NCBI GenBank assembly: GCA_052273625.1
Contig: DAVZHW010000003.1
Location: 100,544 to 164,543 of the forward strand
DNA: 64,000 bases
Source of the DNA: Fimenecus sp052273625
Lineage (GTDB): Bacteria > Bacillota > Clostridia > Oscillospirales > Acutalibacteraceae
Direction: 5' to 3'
How positions within the stretch are numbered: the first letter of the stretch is position 1; each line of letters starts with the position of its first letter. The position numbers and the translations under genes were made by a program. Shown here one piece after another: positions 1 to 7,016 of this stretch. The notes under the pieces were generated by a model, which searched no databases, was not told the DNA's origin, and saw only the letters and a program-made list of their open reading frames with translations.

Positions 1-1
1 T

Positions 2-61
2 GTTGCGGTTAAGGATATTCTCGGAACGGGAATTGACATTGTTGTAACTAACGAAGCATAA
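2..61 (+). CDS. C-terminal tail of an upstream gene (partial)
   Basis: The reading frame from position 2 encodes about 19 residues ending in TNEA and stops with TAA at 59-61. It is followed at once by a strong hairpin terminator, as expected at the end of a gene or operon. The rest of the gene lies outside the window. The tail is too short to assign a family; the phage-like genes downstream make a phage structural protein possible, but that is context only. Confidence 0.5.
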   Translation, partial: VAVKDILGTGIDIVVTNEA

Positions 62-77
62 AACTTTTAATACATAT

Positions 78-110
78 AAGACCGATTGAAAAGCCAATCG
101 GTCTTATTTT
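78..110 (+). terminator. Rho-independent terminator
   Basis: Perfect 11-bp stem (78-88 pairing with 95-105) with a 6-nt loop, followed by a T-rich run. It separates the partial upstream gene from the consensus promoter that starts five bases later. Confidence 0.85.
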
Positions 111-114
111 TGTG

Positions 115-143
115 TTGACAAGTAACAAAAAGCGTCCTATAAT
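115..143 (+). promoter_or_regulatory. Consensus sigma-A promoter for the phage-like module
   Basis: TTGACA at 115-120 and TATAAT at 138-143 with exactly 17 bp between them, a perfect match to both housekeeping promoter boxes. It lies directly after a terminator and about 100 bp before the first start codon at 244, so the transcript would carry a leader of roughly 95 nt. Confidence 0.85.
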
Positions 144-243
144 TAAATGTGCGAGTGAACGACGCACATTAAAAAACAGCACCTGCGACCGATTTAGGTT
201 GTTAGGTGTTGTTTTAATTTACAGAGCTTTCGGGAGGTGGAAA

Positions 244-639
244 ATGAATAATAGGGACATTATCGGAATTGATGTCGGCGAATACAGACTTTTGTCCGAG
301 AGGTTTGAGTTTATGACCGAGGACGATACAAGAGAAATTCCGAAATACATTTTAACAACGAGAAAAAACACTATTAAAAGGATTTTTTCCGAGGCGGTCA
401 AGTCCGAGTTGACCGATTTTCAGGGAGAGCTTTTGCGTGAGAGGTATTTTGAAAATATGAAAATAACAGATATTTCAGAAAAGCACGGTGTTTCAAGACA
501 GCAGGTCTACAAAACGCTCAAGGCAGCTACGGATAAATTATATTCGGTGCTTAAGTATGCGTATTTGTGCGGCTTCTCTCTTGTTGACCTTCCGAAAAGC
601 TTCGACCAAATAATAAATAATATAAGCGAGGAGAATTGA
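244..639 (+). CDS. Sigma-70 region-4-like HTH protein of a phage-like module
   Basis: A 131-residue protein with a C-terminal helix-turn-helix (roughly residues 75-110, core ISEKHGVSRQQVYKTL) of the sigma-70 region 4 / YlxM type. No region 2 is visible, so it is probably a transcriptional activator or sigma-like regulator rather than a complete sigma factor. The reading frame is open upstream to 112, but ATG 244 is chosen because a strong GGGAGG ribosome site lies at 232-237 and the consensus promoter at 115-143 would lie inside any longer version. The next gene starts as this one ends. Small sigma-like regulators of this kind are common late-gene regulators in Firmicutes phages; that role here is inferred from the neighbours. 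Confidence 0.7.
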   Translation: MNNRDIIGIDVGEYRLLSERFEFMTEDDTREIPKYILTTRKNTIKRIFSEAVKSELTDFQGELLRERYFENMKITDISEKHGVSRQQVYKTLKAATDKLYSVLKYAYLCGFSLVDLPKSFDQIINNISEEN

Positions 640-641
640 AT

Positions 642-1862
642 ATGAATAAAACAGTAACCGTAAAGGTTGACGGCTCTTTGTCCGATGAAATATACAATGC
701 GGGCACTATGTATGAGCATAATGCGACTACCCTCGTATTTGAAATAGATGCACAGTATATTTCGCCGCAGTACAGATATTACCTTGAGTTTGCATTGCCG
801 ACGGGAGTTGTCAGAACGGAATATCTTACACCTGACGAAAGCAATAACATAAGCTTTGATATGCCTGCAAGTCTTACAAGCAGTATGAGTATGCTCTGTT
901 ATTTCAATGTTGTCGAGGTCAACGAAACGACTTATGACACAAAAAAGCTTATCAAAGCAAAGGAAATTAAACTTTGCTTTTCGCCGATAGTCGCTTGCGA
1001 CGACGCACTTCGGGAGGAATACGATTTTTCGGTAAATTCCTTGCTTGAAGCTGTAAAAAACGGCGATTTCAAGGGCGATAAGGGCGACAAGGGAGATACG
1101 GGAGAGCAAGGCATAAAAGGCGATAAGGGCGACATAGGAGCTACCGGCGCTCAAGGCTTAAGAGGCGAAAAAGGAGATAAGGGAGACAAGGGCGATAAAG
1201 GCGACAAAGGAGACAAGGGCGATAAGGGCGACATAGGAGCTACCGGCGCTCAAGGCTTAAGAGGCGAAAAAGGAGATAAGGGAGACAAGGGCGATAAAGG
1301 CGACAAAGGAGACAAGGGCGATAACGGCACGCCTGTCGATATGAGCGTTACCGCTTCGTCTGCAAACGCCGTTGCAAGCTCGGGCGTGTATGATTTTGTT
1401 AAGCGAAGCACGGGCAGGCTGATTTTTTCCGCCGAGGTAAAGGACGGAGAAACGGTTGACGAATATATTATAAACAAAGACCTTGACTCAAAGCCGTTTG
1501 AGCTGAAAAAGCTCAAGGTTTTTCTTATTGCAAAATGCACGTCGAATGTCGAAACCATAACCGTTAAAATCCGTACCGACTACGGCACACGCTATCTCGG
1601 TCATCTGTACAGATTGGAGAACACGGGAAGTCTTTGCGTATTCTGCGATACCGATGTTGAGAAAAGTATGTTTACCCATTCAAACGTAAGCTACGGTACG
1701 GGCGGTCAGGGTACTCTGGCAAGCAACTCGATTTCGGTAATTTCAACCGCCCAAAGCACTTATATAAGCAATTTGTTTGTGGGACTTTTTGAGATCAACG
1801 GCTCAACCCACGTTCCCTTTACCGCAGGAACAAAAATCTTTGTTGTAGGCGAGGACGCTTGA
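642..1862 (+). CDS. Collagen-like phage tail fibre / baseplate protein
   Basis: A 406-residue protein in three parts. The N-terminal ~140 residues look like a beta-rich attachment domain similar in layout to BppU-type baseplate domains. A Gly-X-Y collagen-like stalk of mostly GDK triplets follows (about residues 145-228). The C-terminal ~175-residue head has no family I can name and probably binds a receptor. ATG 642 is preferred to TTG 636 because the GAGGAG site at 627-632 is correctly spaced for it. The stalk contains a perfect 99-bp tandem duplication (1119-1316). The protein sits between a sigma-like regulator and a holin/endolysin set, fitting a phage or tailocin receptor-binding fibre. 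A cell-surface collagen-like adhesin is less likely because no signal peptide or anchor is seen. Confidence 0.75.
   Translation: MNKTVTVKVDGSLSDEIYNAGTMYEHNATTLVFEIDAQYISPQYRYYLEFALPTGVVRTEYLTPDESNNISFDMPASLTSSMSMLCYFNVVEVNETTYDTKKLIKAKEIKLCFSPIVACDDALREEYDFSVNSLLEAVKNGDFKGDKGDKGDTGEQGIKGDKGDIGATGAQGLRGEKGDKGDKGDKGDKGDKGDKGDIGATGAQGLRGEKGDKGDKGDKGDKGDKGDNGTPVDMSVTASSANAVASSGVYDFVKRSTGRLIFSAEVKDGETVDEYIINKDLDSKPFELKKLKVFLIAKCTSNVETITVKIRTDYGTRYLGHLYRLENTGSLCVFCDTDVEKSMFTHSNVSYGTGGQGTLASNSISVISTAQSTYISNLFVGLFEINGSTHVPFTAGTKIFVVGEDA
1119..1316 (+). repeat. Perfect 99-bp tandem duplication in the collagen-like stalk
   Basis: Positions 1119-1217 and 1218-1316 appear identical base for base, and a partial third copy begins at 1317. 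Each unit encodes 33 residues, i.e. 11 Gly-X-Y triplets, so gain or loss of a unit keeps both frame and triplet register. The absence of synonymous differences points to a recent event. Confidence 0.9.
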
Positions 1863-1919
1863 AAAATGCGGTTTTCAATTATGAGCTGTTGATTAAATAT
1901 AATGAAATGGGGGGATGTT

Positions 1920-2147
1920 ATGCAGTCTGAGGTCTTTGTTGCGCTGTTGTCGTTCCTCGGAACTCTTGCAGGTACGGTAGGAGGTATAATTACAAGCGCA
2001 AAGCTTACGAATTACAGACTTCGTGAGCTTGAAAAGAAGGTTGACAAGCACAATAATTTTGCGCAAAGAATACCGCTTTTAGAGGAAAGGGTTAAAACCC
2101 ATGAGCAGAGAATTACAACGATAGAAAGGAATGAATATTATGAGTAA
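1920..2147 (+). CDS. XhlA-like small membrane / coiled-coil lysis protein
   Basis: A 75-residue protein with an N-terminal hydrophobic helix (about residues 5-28, rich in small residues) followed by a charged, heptad-like coiled coil (RELEKKVDKHN... LEERVKTHEQRI). This architecture matches the haemolysin XhlA / phage holin-accessory type found next to endolysins in Firmicutes prophages. ATG 1920 is preferred to ATG 1902 because the G-rich ribosome site (about 1909-1914) sits just before it. Its end overlaps the endolysin start by 8 bases, implying translational coupling. A lysis-accessory role is inferred from architecture and position. Confidence 0.65.
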   Translation: MQSEVFVALLSFLGTLAGTVGGIITSAKLTNYRLRELEKKVDKHNNFAQRIPLLEERVKTHEQRITTIERNEYYE

Positions 2148-3036
2148 GGGTATTGATGTTTCAAAGCATCAAGGAAAAATCGATTGGAAGAGGGTTAAAG
2201 CCTCGGGCGTAGATTTTGCCGTTTTGAGGGCAGGCTACGGAAAATATGACAATCAAAAGGACGAGTTTTTCGAGGAAAACTACAAAAATGCAAAGCAGGA
2301 GGGAATTAAGGTCGGTGCGTATCATTACAGCTATGCAAAAAGTGTTGAAGATGCGAAAAAAGAGGCTGAAATTTTCCTCAAATGGATAGACGGAAAGAAG
2401 TTTGAATATCCCGTTGCATTTGATGTGGAGGAGAAAAATCAGTCCGAAAGGGGCAAACAGTTTGTCTCCGATATTATCAGAGCCTTTTGCGAGATTGTCG
2501 AAGGGGCAGGCTATTATGTTTGCATTTATGCGAACAAATATTGGCTTGAAAATTATATAGATGACGATTGTAAGAAAAAGTATGACACGTGGCTTGCTCA
2601 ATGGTCGGAAAAGGCGACATACGGCGGAAGCTATGGGCTTTGGCAGTATTCGTCGCAGGGCAGCATTGACGGAATTTCGGGCAGATGCGACCTTGACGAG
2701 AGCTATAAGGATTATTCGAAAATTATCAGGGATAACGGTCTTAACGGCTTCCCGAAGCAGACCTCAGAGCCTGCACCCAAGCCCGTTCCCGAGCCTGTTC
2801 CCAAGCCTGCCGAAAAGAGCTTCCCGCCGAGAATGATGATTTCGCTCTCAAATACGCCGCTGTACGTTTCGGCCACCGCAAAATCGCCCGCCGCGAGAAA
2901 ATCGGGCACCTTTTATATTTATGACGGTATTGAAATTAACGGCAGATATCGTATTACCTCTTCGCCGTCAAGAGCACAGAAAAAGCCTATCGGCGAAAAC
3001 GTTACGGGCTTCGTTGACAAAGCGGACATAAGGTAG
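2140..3036 (+). CDS. GH25 lysozyme endolysin with C-terminal wall-binding domain
   Basis: A 298-residue N-acetylmuramidase. Residues 1 to about 195 form a GH25 catalytic barrel with the typical start GIDVSKHQGKIDW, the acidic pair in FDVEE (about residue 92) and the late LWQYSS and D-L-D motifs. A proline-rich linker with repeated P-K-P-V/E-P motifs follows (about 205-230). The last ~65 residues look like an SH3-type wall-binding domain (PLYVSATA ... GFVDKADIR). ATG 2140 is chosen over ATG 2131 because the AAAGGA site at 2125-2130 touches the latter. There is no signal peptide, so export would depend on the holin next door. Confidence 0.9.
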   Translation: MSKGIDVSKHQGKIDWKRVKASGVDFAVLRAGYGKYDNQKDEFFEENYKNAKQEGIKVGAYHYSYAKSVEDAKKEAEIFLKWIDGKKFEYPVAFDVEEKNQSERGKQFVSDIIRAFCEIVEGAGYYVCIYANKYWLENYIDDDCKKKYDTWLAQWSEKATYGGSYGLWQYSSQGSIDGISGRCDLDESYKDYSKIIRDNGLNGFPKQTSEPAPKPVPEPVPKPAEKSFPPRMMISLSNTPLYVSATAKSPAARKSGTFYIYDGIEINGRYRITSSPSRAQKKPIGENVTGFVDKADIR

Positions 3037-3044
3037 GTGAATTT

Positions 3045-3290
3045 ATGGAGATTTTGGGCTATGTAACAGATAAGGCGCTTATACTTATTCCCGTGCTGAA
3101 CATTATAGGAATGATTATAAAACGTCTTGAAAAAATCAACGATAAATATATACCGCTTATTTTACTGCTTTTCGGCGTTCTCGGAACAGTCGGCTTGCTC
3201 GGAATGAGTGTTGATTCCGTCATACAGGGCGTGCTTGTGACAGGGACGTCCGTATTCGGAAATCAGATAGTAAAGCAATTATCCAAATAA
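3045..3290 (+). CDS. Phage holin, Hol44-like (holin superfamily V)
   Basis: An 81-residue protein with two or three hydrophobic segments (about 10-27, 36-54 and 58-73), a short charged loop RLEKINDKY between the first two, and a C-terminal FGNQIVKQL tail. These match the Hol44 holin family as I know it. It starts 9 bases after the endolysin with a good AGGTG ribosome site. Endolysin followed by holin is a standard lysis cassette; the holin would form the membrane lesion that releases the GH25 enzyme. This is the last gene of the phage-like block. Confidence 0.8.
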   Translation: MEILGYVTDKALILIPVLNIIGMIIKRLEKINDKYIPLILLLFGVLGTVGLLGMSVDSVIQGVLVTGTSVFGNQIVKQLSK

Positions 3291-3297
3291 GCAAATG

Positions 3298-3334
3298 GGC
3301 TGTAAAGGGTGTAAATCTTTTACAGCCTTTTTTC
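3298..3334 (+). terminator. Rho-independent terminator closing the phage-like block
   Basis: A 9-bp stem (3298-3306 with 3319-3327) followed by a run of T. It lies 8 bases after the holin stop and before the polysaccharide-locus promoter. Confidence 0.85.
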
Positions 3335-3368
3335 ATCTTTATCGTTGCCTGTCGGCGTATGATTTTCA

Positions 3369-3397
3369 TTGACTTTTACAGCGTATGAATATATAAT
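3369..3397 (+). promoter_or_regulatory. Promoter of the surface-polysaccharide locus
   Basis: TTGACT (3369-3374), a 17-bp spacer and TATAAT (3392-3397), about 45 bp before the first gene. No other equally good promoter was noticed before 24 kb, so the locus may be one transcript of about 21 kb. Confidence 0.8.
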
Positions 3398-3441
3398 ATT
3401 ATAGTATATATCTATAAGGGGAAATAGGGGTGTTTTGACCT

Positions 3442-4116
3442 TTGAGCAGTAAATTAACAAATGTTGAAAAACACAATTATACAGGCTTTTATAACCGTTT
3501 TGTAAAGCGCTTTTTTGATTTTGTTACTGCGCTTGTTGCGTTGGTTATTTTAAGCCCTGTTTTTGCGTTAACTTCGCTTGCCGTTAAGCTTGACAGTAAG
3601 GGCCCCGTAATTTTCAAGCAAAAGCGAATCGGCAAGGACGGAAAGGTGTTCAATATATATAAATTCCGTTCTATGTGCGTCGGCGCAGAGGGTAAGGGCA
3701 GCGGAGTCTATTCGGGAAAAGGCGACGCAAGAGTTACAAAGATAGGTAAATTTATTCGTGCGACAAGCATTGACGAACTTCCTCAGCTTGTGAACATATT
3801 AAACGGCGATATGAGCTTTGTAGGTCCACGACCTCCGCTTACATATCATCCGTGGCCGATTGAGGAATACAGCGAAGAACAGCTTAATATGTTTCAGGTG
3901 CGACCGGGAATTACCGGTTGGGCGCAGGTCAACGGCAGAAAAGGCGTTGAGTGGCATAAGAGAATTGAACTCAATGTTTGGTACGTCAACAATGTAGCAT
4001 TGCTCTTGGATATAAAGATTATGTTTATGACGGTGTTTAAGGTGCTTGCCAATGCCGATAACGAAAATACAGAGGCAACCGTTAAGCAGGAAGAAAAAGC
4101 AAAGGAAAAGGTTTAA
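3442..4116 (+). CDS. Initiating undecaprenyl-phosphate sugar-1-phosphate transferase
   Basis: A 224-residue bacterial sugar transferase of the PglC/WcaJ catalytic type, which moves a sugar-1-phosphate from a UDP-sugar to undecaprenyl phosphate and so starts each repeat unit. One membrane-associated helix lies near residues 21-45. Family motifs are present: KFRSM (~74), the acidic DELPQL motif (~112), VGPRPP (~128) and RPGITGWAQVNGR (~154). Its length suits the short monotopic form without the extra N-terminal membrane domain of WcaJ/WbaP. The start is TTG at 3442, preceded by AGGGG at 3426-3430. As first gene of the locus it probably fixes the first sugar of the polymer. Which sugar it uses cannot be read from sequence. 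Confidence 0.92.
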   Translation: MSSKLTNVEKHNYTGFYNRFVKRFFDFVTALVALVILSPVFALTSLAVKLDSKGPVIFKQKRIGKDGKVFNIYKFRSMCVGAEGKGSGVYSGKGDARVTKIGKFIRATSIDELPQLVNILNGDMSFVGPRPPLTYHPWPIEEYSEEQLNMFQVRPGITGWAQVNGRKGVEWHKRIELNVWYVNNVALLLDIKIMFMTVFKVLANADNENTEATVKQEEKAKEKV

Positions 4117-4122
4117 TTTATT

Positions 4123-4965
4123 ATGGAGCTTATGTATATCACAAACAGAACGGATATTGCCTCGTTGGCACAGGACGCAGGCGTTGACAGGATATTTGTC
4201 GATATGGAATACATAGGTAAAGAATTGCGTCAAGGCGGTCTTGATACGGTTCAGTCGCATCACACGATTGAGGACATAAAGGCTTTGCGACCCGTTTTAA
4301 CGAAATCGAAGCTTCTTGTAAGATGCAATCCCATTCACGGCGCTACCAAAGATTATCTTTCATCTGCAAGAGAAATCGACGAAATCGTTAAGGCAGGCGC
4401 AGATATAATAATGCTTCCGTATTTCAAAACGGTGCGTGAGGTCAAGCTTTTCATTGACCTTGTCGCAGGCAGAGCAAAAACCTGTCTTTTGCTTGAAACG
4501 AGCGAGGCGCAGGAGATAATCGACGATATTTTAGAGCTCCGAGGAATTGACGAGGTGTATATCGGTCTTAACGATTTGCATTTGAGCAAGGATATGACCT
4601 TTATGTTTGAGCTTCTTGCCGACGGCACTGTCGAAAAGCTTGCAGATAAGATTAAGAAAAAGGGCATACGCTACGGCTTCGGCGGTGTTGCAAGGGTCGG
4701 AACGGGCACCCTTCCTGCCGAATGTATATTGGGCGAGCATTATCGCCTCGGCTCACAGTGCGTGATTTTGTCGAGAGCCTTTTGCGATGCGTCAAAGGAG
4801 CTCGATATTGCTTCGGTGGGCGAAAAGCTTAAAAGCGGAGTTCACGATATCAGGGAATATGAAAAAACTCTTGAAACCTGGACGGACGAGCAGTTCGAGG
4901 AAAACAGAAGAAAAACCGTTGAGTGTACTCAAACGGTCGTCGATATAATTAACAGTAAGAAATAA
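4123..4965 (+). CDS. HpcH/HpaI-family aldolase (pyruvate/PEP TIM barrel)
   Basis: A 280-residue HpcH/HpaI aldolase / citrate-lyase-beta family protein. These enzymes use a divalent metal to form or break C-C bonds between pyruvate (or PEP or an acyl-CoA) and an aldehyde. A conserved RCNP motif lies near residue 71, and the probable metal ligands are Glu ~124 (LLETSEA) and Asp ~150 (GLNDLH). Their spacing of 26 residues agrees with HpcH as I recall it. The gene lies between the initiating transferase and a 2-hydroxyacid dehydrogenase, so the pair may make a small acid or an unusual sugar-acid building block for the polymer. That role is inference; no substrate can be assigned. Confidence 0.8.
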   Translation: MELMYITNRTDIASLAQDAGVDRIFVDMEYIGKELRQGGLDTVQSHHTIEDIKALRPVLTKSKLLVRCNPIHGATKDYLSSAREIDEIVKAGADIIMLPYFKTVREVKLFIDLVAGRAKTCLLLETSEAQEIIDDILELRGIDEVYIGLNDLHLSKDMTFMFELLADGTVEKLADKIKKKGIRYGFGGVARVGTGTLPAECILGEHYRLGSQCVILSRAFCDASKELDIASVGEKLKSGVHDIREYEKTLETWTDEQFEENRRKTVECTQTVVDIINSKK

Positions 4966-4974
4966 GGGGAAAAT

Positions 4975-5889
4975 ATGAAGCTGCTTATTACGGGCGCATT
5001 CAGCGCCGCCGCAGAACAACTTGATATGCTGTCCTCACTTGGATTTGAGATAATGCGTCAAAAAGACGAAAGAGGAGTAGCCGAATGTGATTTTTCCGAA
5101 GCGGACGCCGTGATTTGCAACGGACTTTTCCTTTATCACGACATTTCGGAATTTAAGAAATTGAAATTTATTCAGCTTACCTCGGCAGGACTTGACAGAG
5201 TACCGCTTGACGAGATAAGAAAAAGGGATATTTGTCTTTTCAATGCGAGGGGAGTGTATTCCGTGCCGATGGCGGAATTTGCATTGGCAGGAATTTTGAG
5301 CCTTTATAAGCATTTGAATACCTTTTCCGAAAACCAAAAGACTCATACATGGCAAAAGGACAGAGAGCTTCGTGAGCTTTGCGGAGAAACGGTTGCGATA
5401 GTCGGCTGCGGAAGCGTCGGAACGGAATGTGCAAAGAGGTTATCCGCTTTCGGTACAAGGGTAATTGCCGTTGATGTAGCAAAGCCCGAAAGTGAAATAT
5501 ACAGCGAGTTTTACAATATAAACGATATAAAAAAGGCACTCGGCTTTGCCGATATGGTTGTTTTGACACTTCCCCTGACCGACGAAACGAGGGGAATGTT
5601 CAACGGCGAAATGTTTTCACATTTTAAGGACGGCTCGGTGCTTGTGAACATTTCGAGAGGTGCGGTTGTCAACGAAAACGACCTTATAAAAGCTCTTGAA
5701 AACGGAAAGCCGTCAGGTGCGGTGCTTGATGTTTTTGAAAATGAGCCGCTTGATGAAAGCAGTAAGCTTTGGGATATGAAAAATGTCATAATCACTCCGC
5801 ACAATTCATTTGTATCGCCAAAGAACAACGCAAGACTTTTTAAGCTTGCTTATGACAATCTTAAAACTTCAATGAAAGGGTTAGTTTGA
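4975..5889 (+). CDS. D-isomer-specific 2-hydroxyacid dehydrogenase
   Basis: A 304-residue NAD(P)-dependent 2-hydroxyacid dehydrogenase, interconverting a 2-keto acid and a D-2-hydroxy acid. The Rossmann motif VGCGSVG is near residue 143. The catalytic triad is visible as Arg ~228 (SRGAVV), Glu ~257 (FENEPL) and His ~275 (TPHNSF). The gene follows the HpcH-type aldolase by 9 bases and precedes a glycosyltransferase by one base, so it belongs to the polysaccharide operon. It could reduce the keto acid made by the aldolase, giving for example a lactate- or glycerate-like substituent. Phosphoglycerate dehydrogenase-like or glyoxylate-reductase-like activity is also possible. Confidence 0.88.
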   Translation: MKLLITGAFSAAAEQLDMLSSLGFEIMRQKDERGVAECDFSEADAVICNGLFLYHDISEFKKLKFIQLTSAGLDRVPLDEIRKRDICLFNARGVYSVPMAEFALAGILSLYKHLNTFSENQKTHTWQKDRELRELCGETVAIVGCGSVGTECAKRLSAFGTRVIAVDVAKPESEIYSEFYNINDIKKALGFADMVVLTLPLTDETRGMFNGEMFSHFKDGSVLVNISRGAVVNENDLIKALENGKPSGAVLDVFENEPLDESSKLWDMKNVIITPHNSFVSPKNNARLFKLAYDNLKTSMKGLV

Positions 5890-5890
5890 G

Positions 5891-6991
5891 TTGAAATTTA
5901 TTTTGGTTTCGCCAAAAAACAGAACGGCGTACAATTTCAGAGGAGATTTAATAAAGCTGATTATCTCTAAGGGCTATGAGGTTATCGTTACAGGACCTAA
6001 CATGGATAATGTTGAAAAAATCGAGGCTCTCGGCGCACGCTTTGTTGAAATTCCGATGGATAAAAACGGAGTTGATCCCGTCAAGGATATCCGGTACGAA
6101 AAGGCTTTGTATAAGCTCTTTTGTGAGGAAAAGCCCGATGCGGTGCTCGGATATACAAGCAAGCCCGTAATTTACGGCTCAATAGCGGCTAAGCGTGCGG
6201 GTGTAAAGAAAATAACCGCAATGATAACGGGACTCGGTTATGCGTTTACATCGCAGACGAAAAAAGCGAAAATAATAAGAATGATTATGTCGGTGCTTTA
6301 CAAAAGAGCGATGAGCAGTACCGATACGGTTATTTTTCAGAATCCCGATGATATGGAGCAATTCACCTCTTTGGGACTTGTAAAAAAAGAAAAATGCAAG
6401 CTCGTTGCAGGCTCGGGAGTAAATACGAAGCGTTTTCATCCTTTGCCTTTTCCCGAAAAAACAACCTTCTTTATGCTTTCGAGAATAATGAATTCAAAGG
6501 GCATAAGAGAATATCTTGAGGCGGCAAAAATCGTTAAAGAAAAATATCCCGACACGCATTTTATGCTTTTGGGAGCGTGTGAGGGAATACAGGACTCAAT
6601 AGGACCCGAGGAGCTTAAAAAATATACCGACAGCGGAATAATCGAGCATTTCGGTGAAACCGAAAACGTACCGCCATATTACGGAAAATGCTCTGTGTAT
6701 GTTTTGCCGTCATACAGAGAGGGTACGCCGAGGACGATACTTGAGGCTATGGCAACGGCAAGACCGATAATCACAACCGACGCTCCGGGCTGCCGAGAAA
6801 CCGTTAAGGACGGCGAAAACGGATTTTTAGTTCCCGTAAAGGACGCAAAGGCACTTTCCGATAAGATGCTTTGGTTTGTCGAGCATCCCGAAAAAATCGA
6901 AGAAATGGGCAAAAAGAGCCTTGAATACTGTTTGGAAAAATTTGAGGTCGGAAAGGTCAATTCCGATATGATTAAATATTGTAATATTTAG
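5891..6991 (+). CDS. Family 4 glycosyltransferase
   Basis: A 366-residue GT-B glycosyltransferase. The N-terminal half contains the GYTSKPVIYGSIAAKRAG and MITGLGYAF stretches typical of GT4 enzymes that add amino sugars or hexoses in O-antigen and capsule loci. The C-terminal GT1-type donor domain has the EGTPRTILEAMATARPIITT region (about residue 277), where the EX7E-like pair sits. The start is TTG 5891, one base after the upstream stop, with AAAGGG about 10 bases ahead. It would transfer one sugar onto the lipid-linked repeat unit at the cytoplasmic face. Donor and acceptor are unknown. Confidence 0.85.
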   Translation: MKFILVSPKNRTAYNFRGDLIKLIISKGYEVIVTGPNMDNVEKIEALGARFVEIPMDKNGVDPVKDIRYEKALYKLFCEEKPDAVLGYTSKPVIYGSIAAKRAGVKKITAMITGLGYAFTSQTKKAKIIRMIMSVLYKRAMSSTDTVIFQNPDDMEQFTSLGLVKKEKCKLVAGSGVNTKRFHPLPFPEKTTFFMLSRIMNSKGIREYLEAAKIVKEKYPDTHFMLLGACEGIQDSIGPEELKKYTDSGIIEHFGETENVPPYYGKCSVYVLPSYREGTPRTILEAMATARPIITTDAPGCRETVKDGENGFLVPVKDAKALSDKMLWFVEHPEKIEEMGKKSLEYCLEKFEVGKVNSDMIKYCNI

Positions 6992-7016
6992 AGCTTAATG
7001 CGGAGAGGTAATATAT

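Noticed and set aside
112..243. N-terminal extension of the sigma-like gene from 112
   Set aside because: It would include the consensus promoter; ATG 244 has the proper ribosome site.
507..1154. 215-residue minus-strand ORF opposite the fibre gene
   Set aside because: Antisense shadow with no start signal or recognisable domain.
1119..1322. Repeat block as a possible CRISPR array
   Set aside because: The units are directly adjacent, in coding frame and without spacers; it is a protein repeat.
932..1558. Minus-strand ORFs rich in Ser-Pro-Leu repeats
   Set aside because: They are the reverse complement of the collagen-like GDK repeat; no ribosome sites, and the + strand gene explains the sequence.
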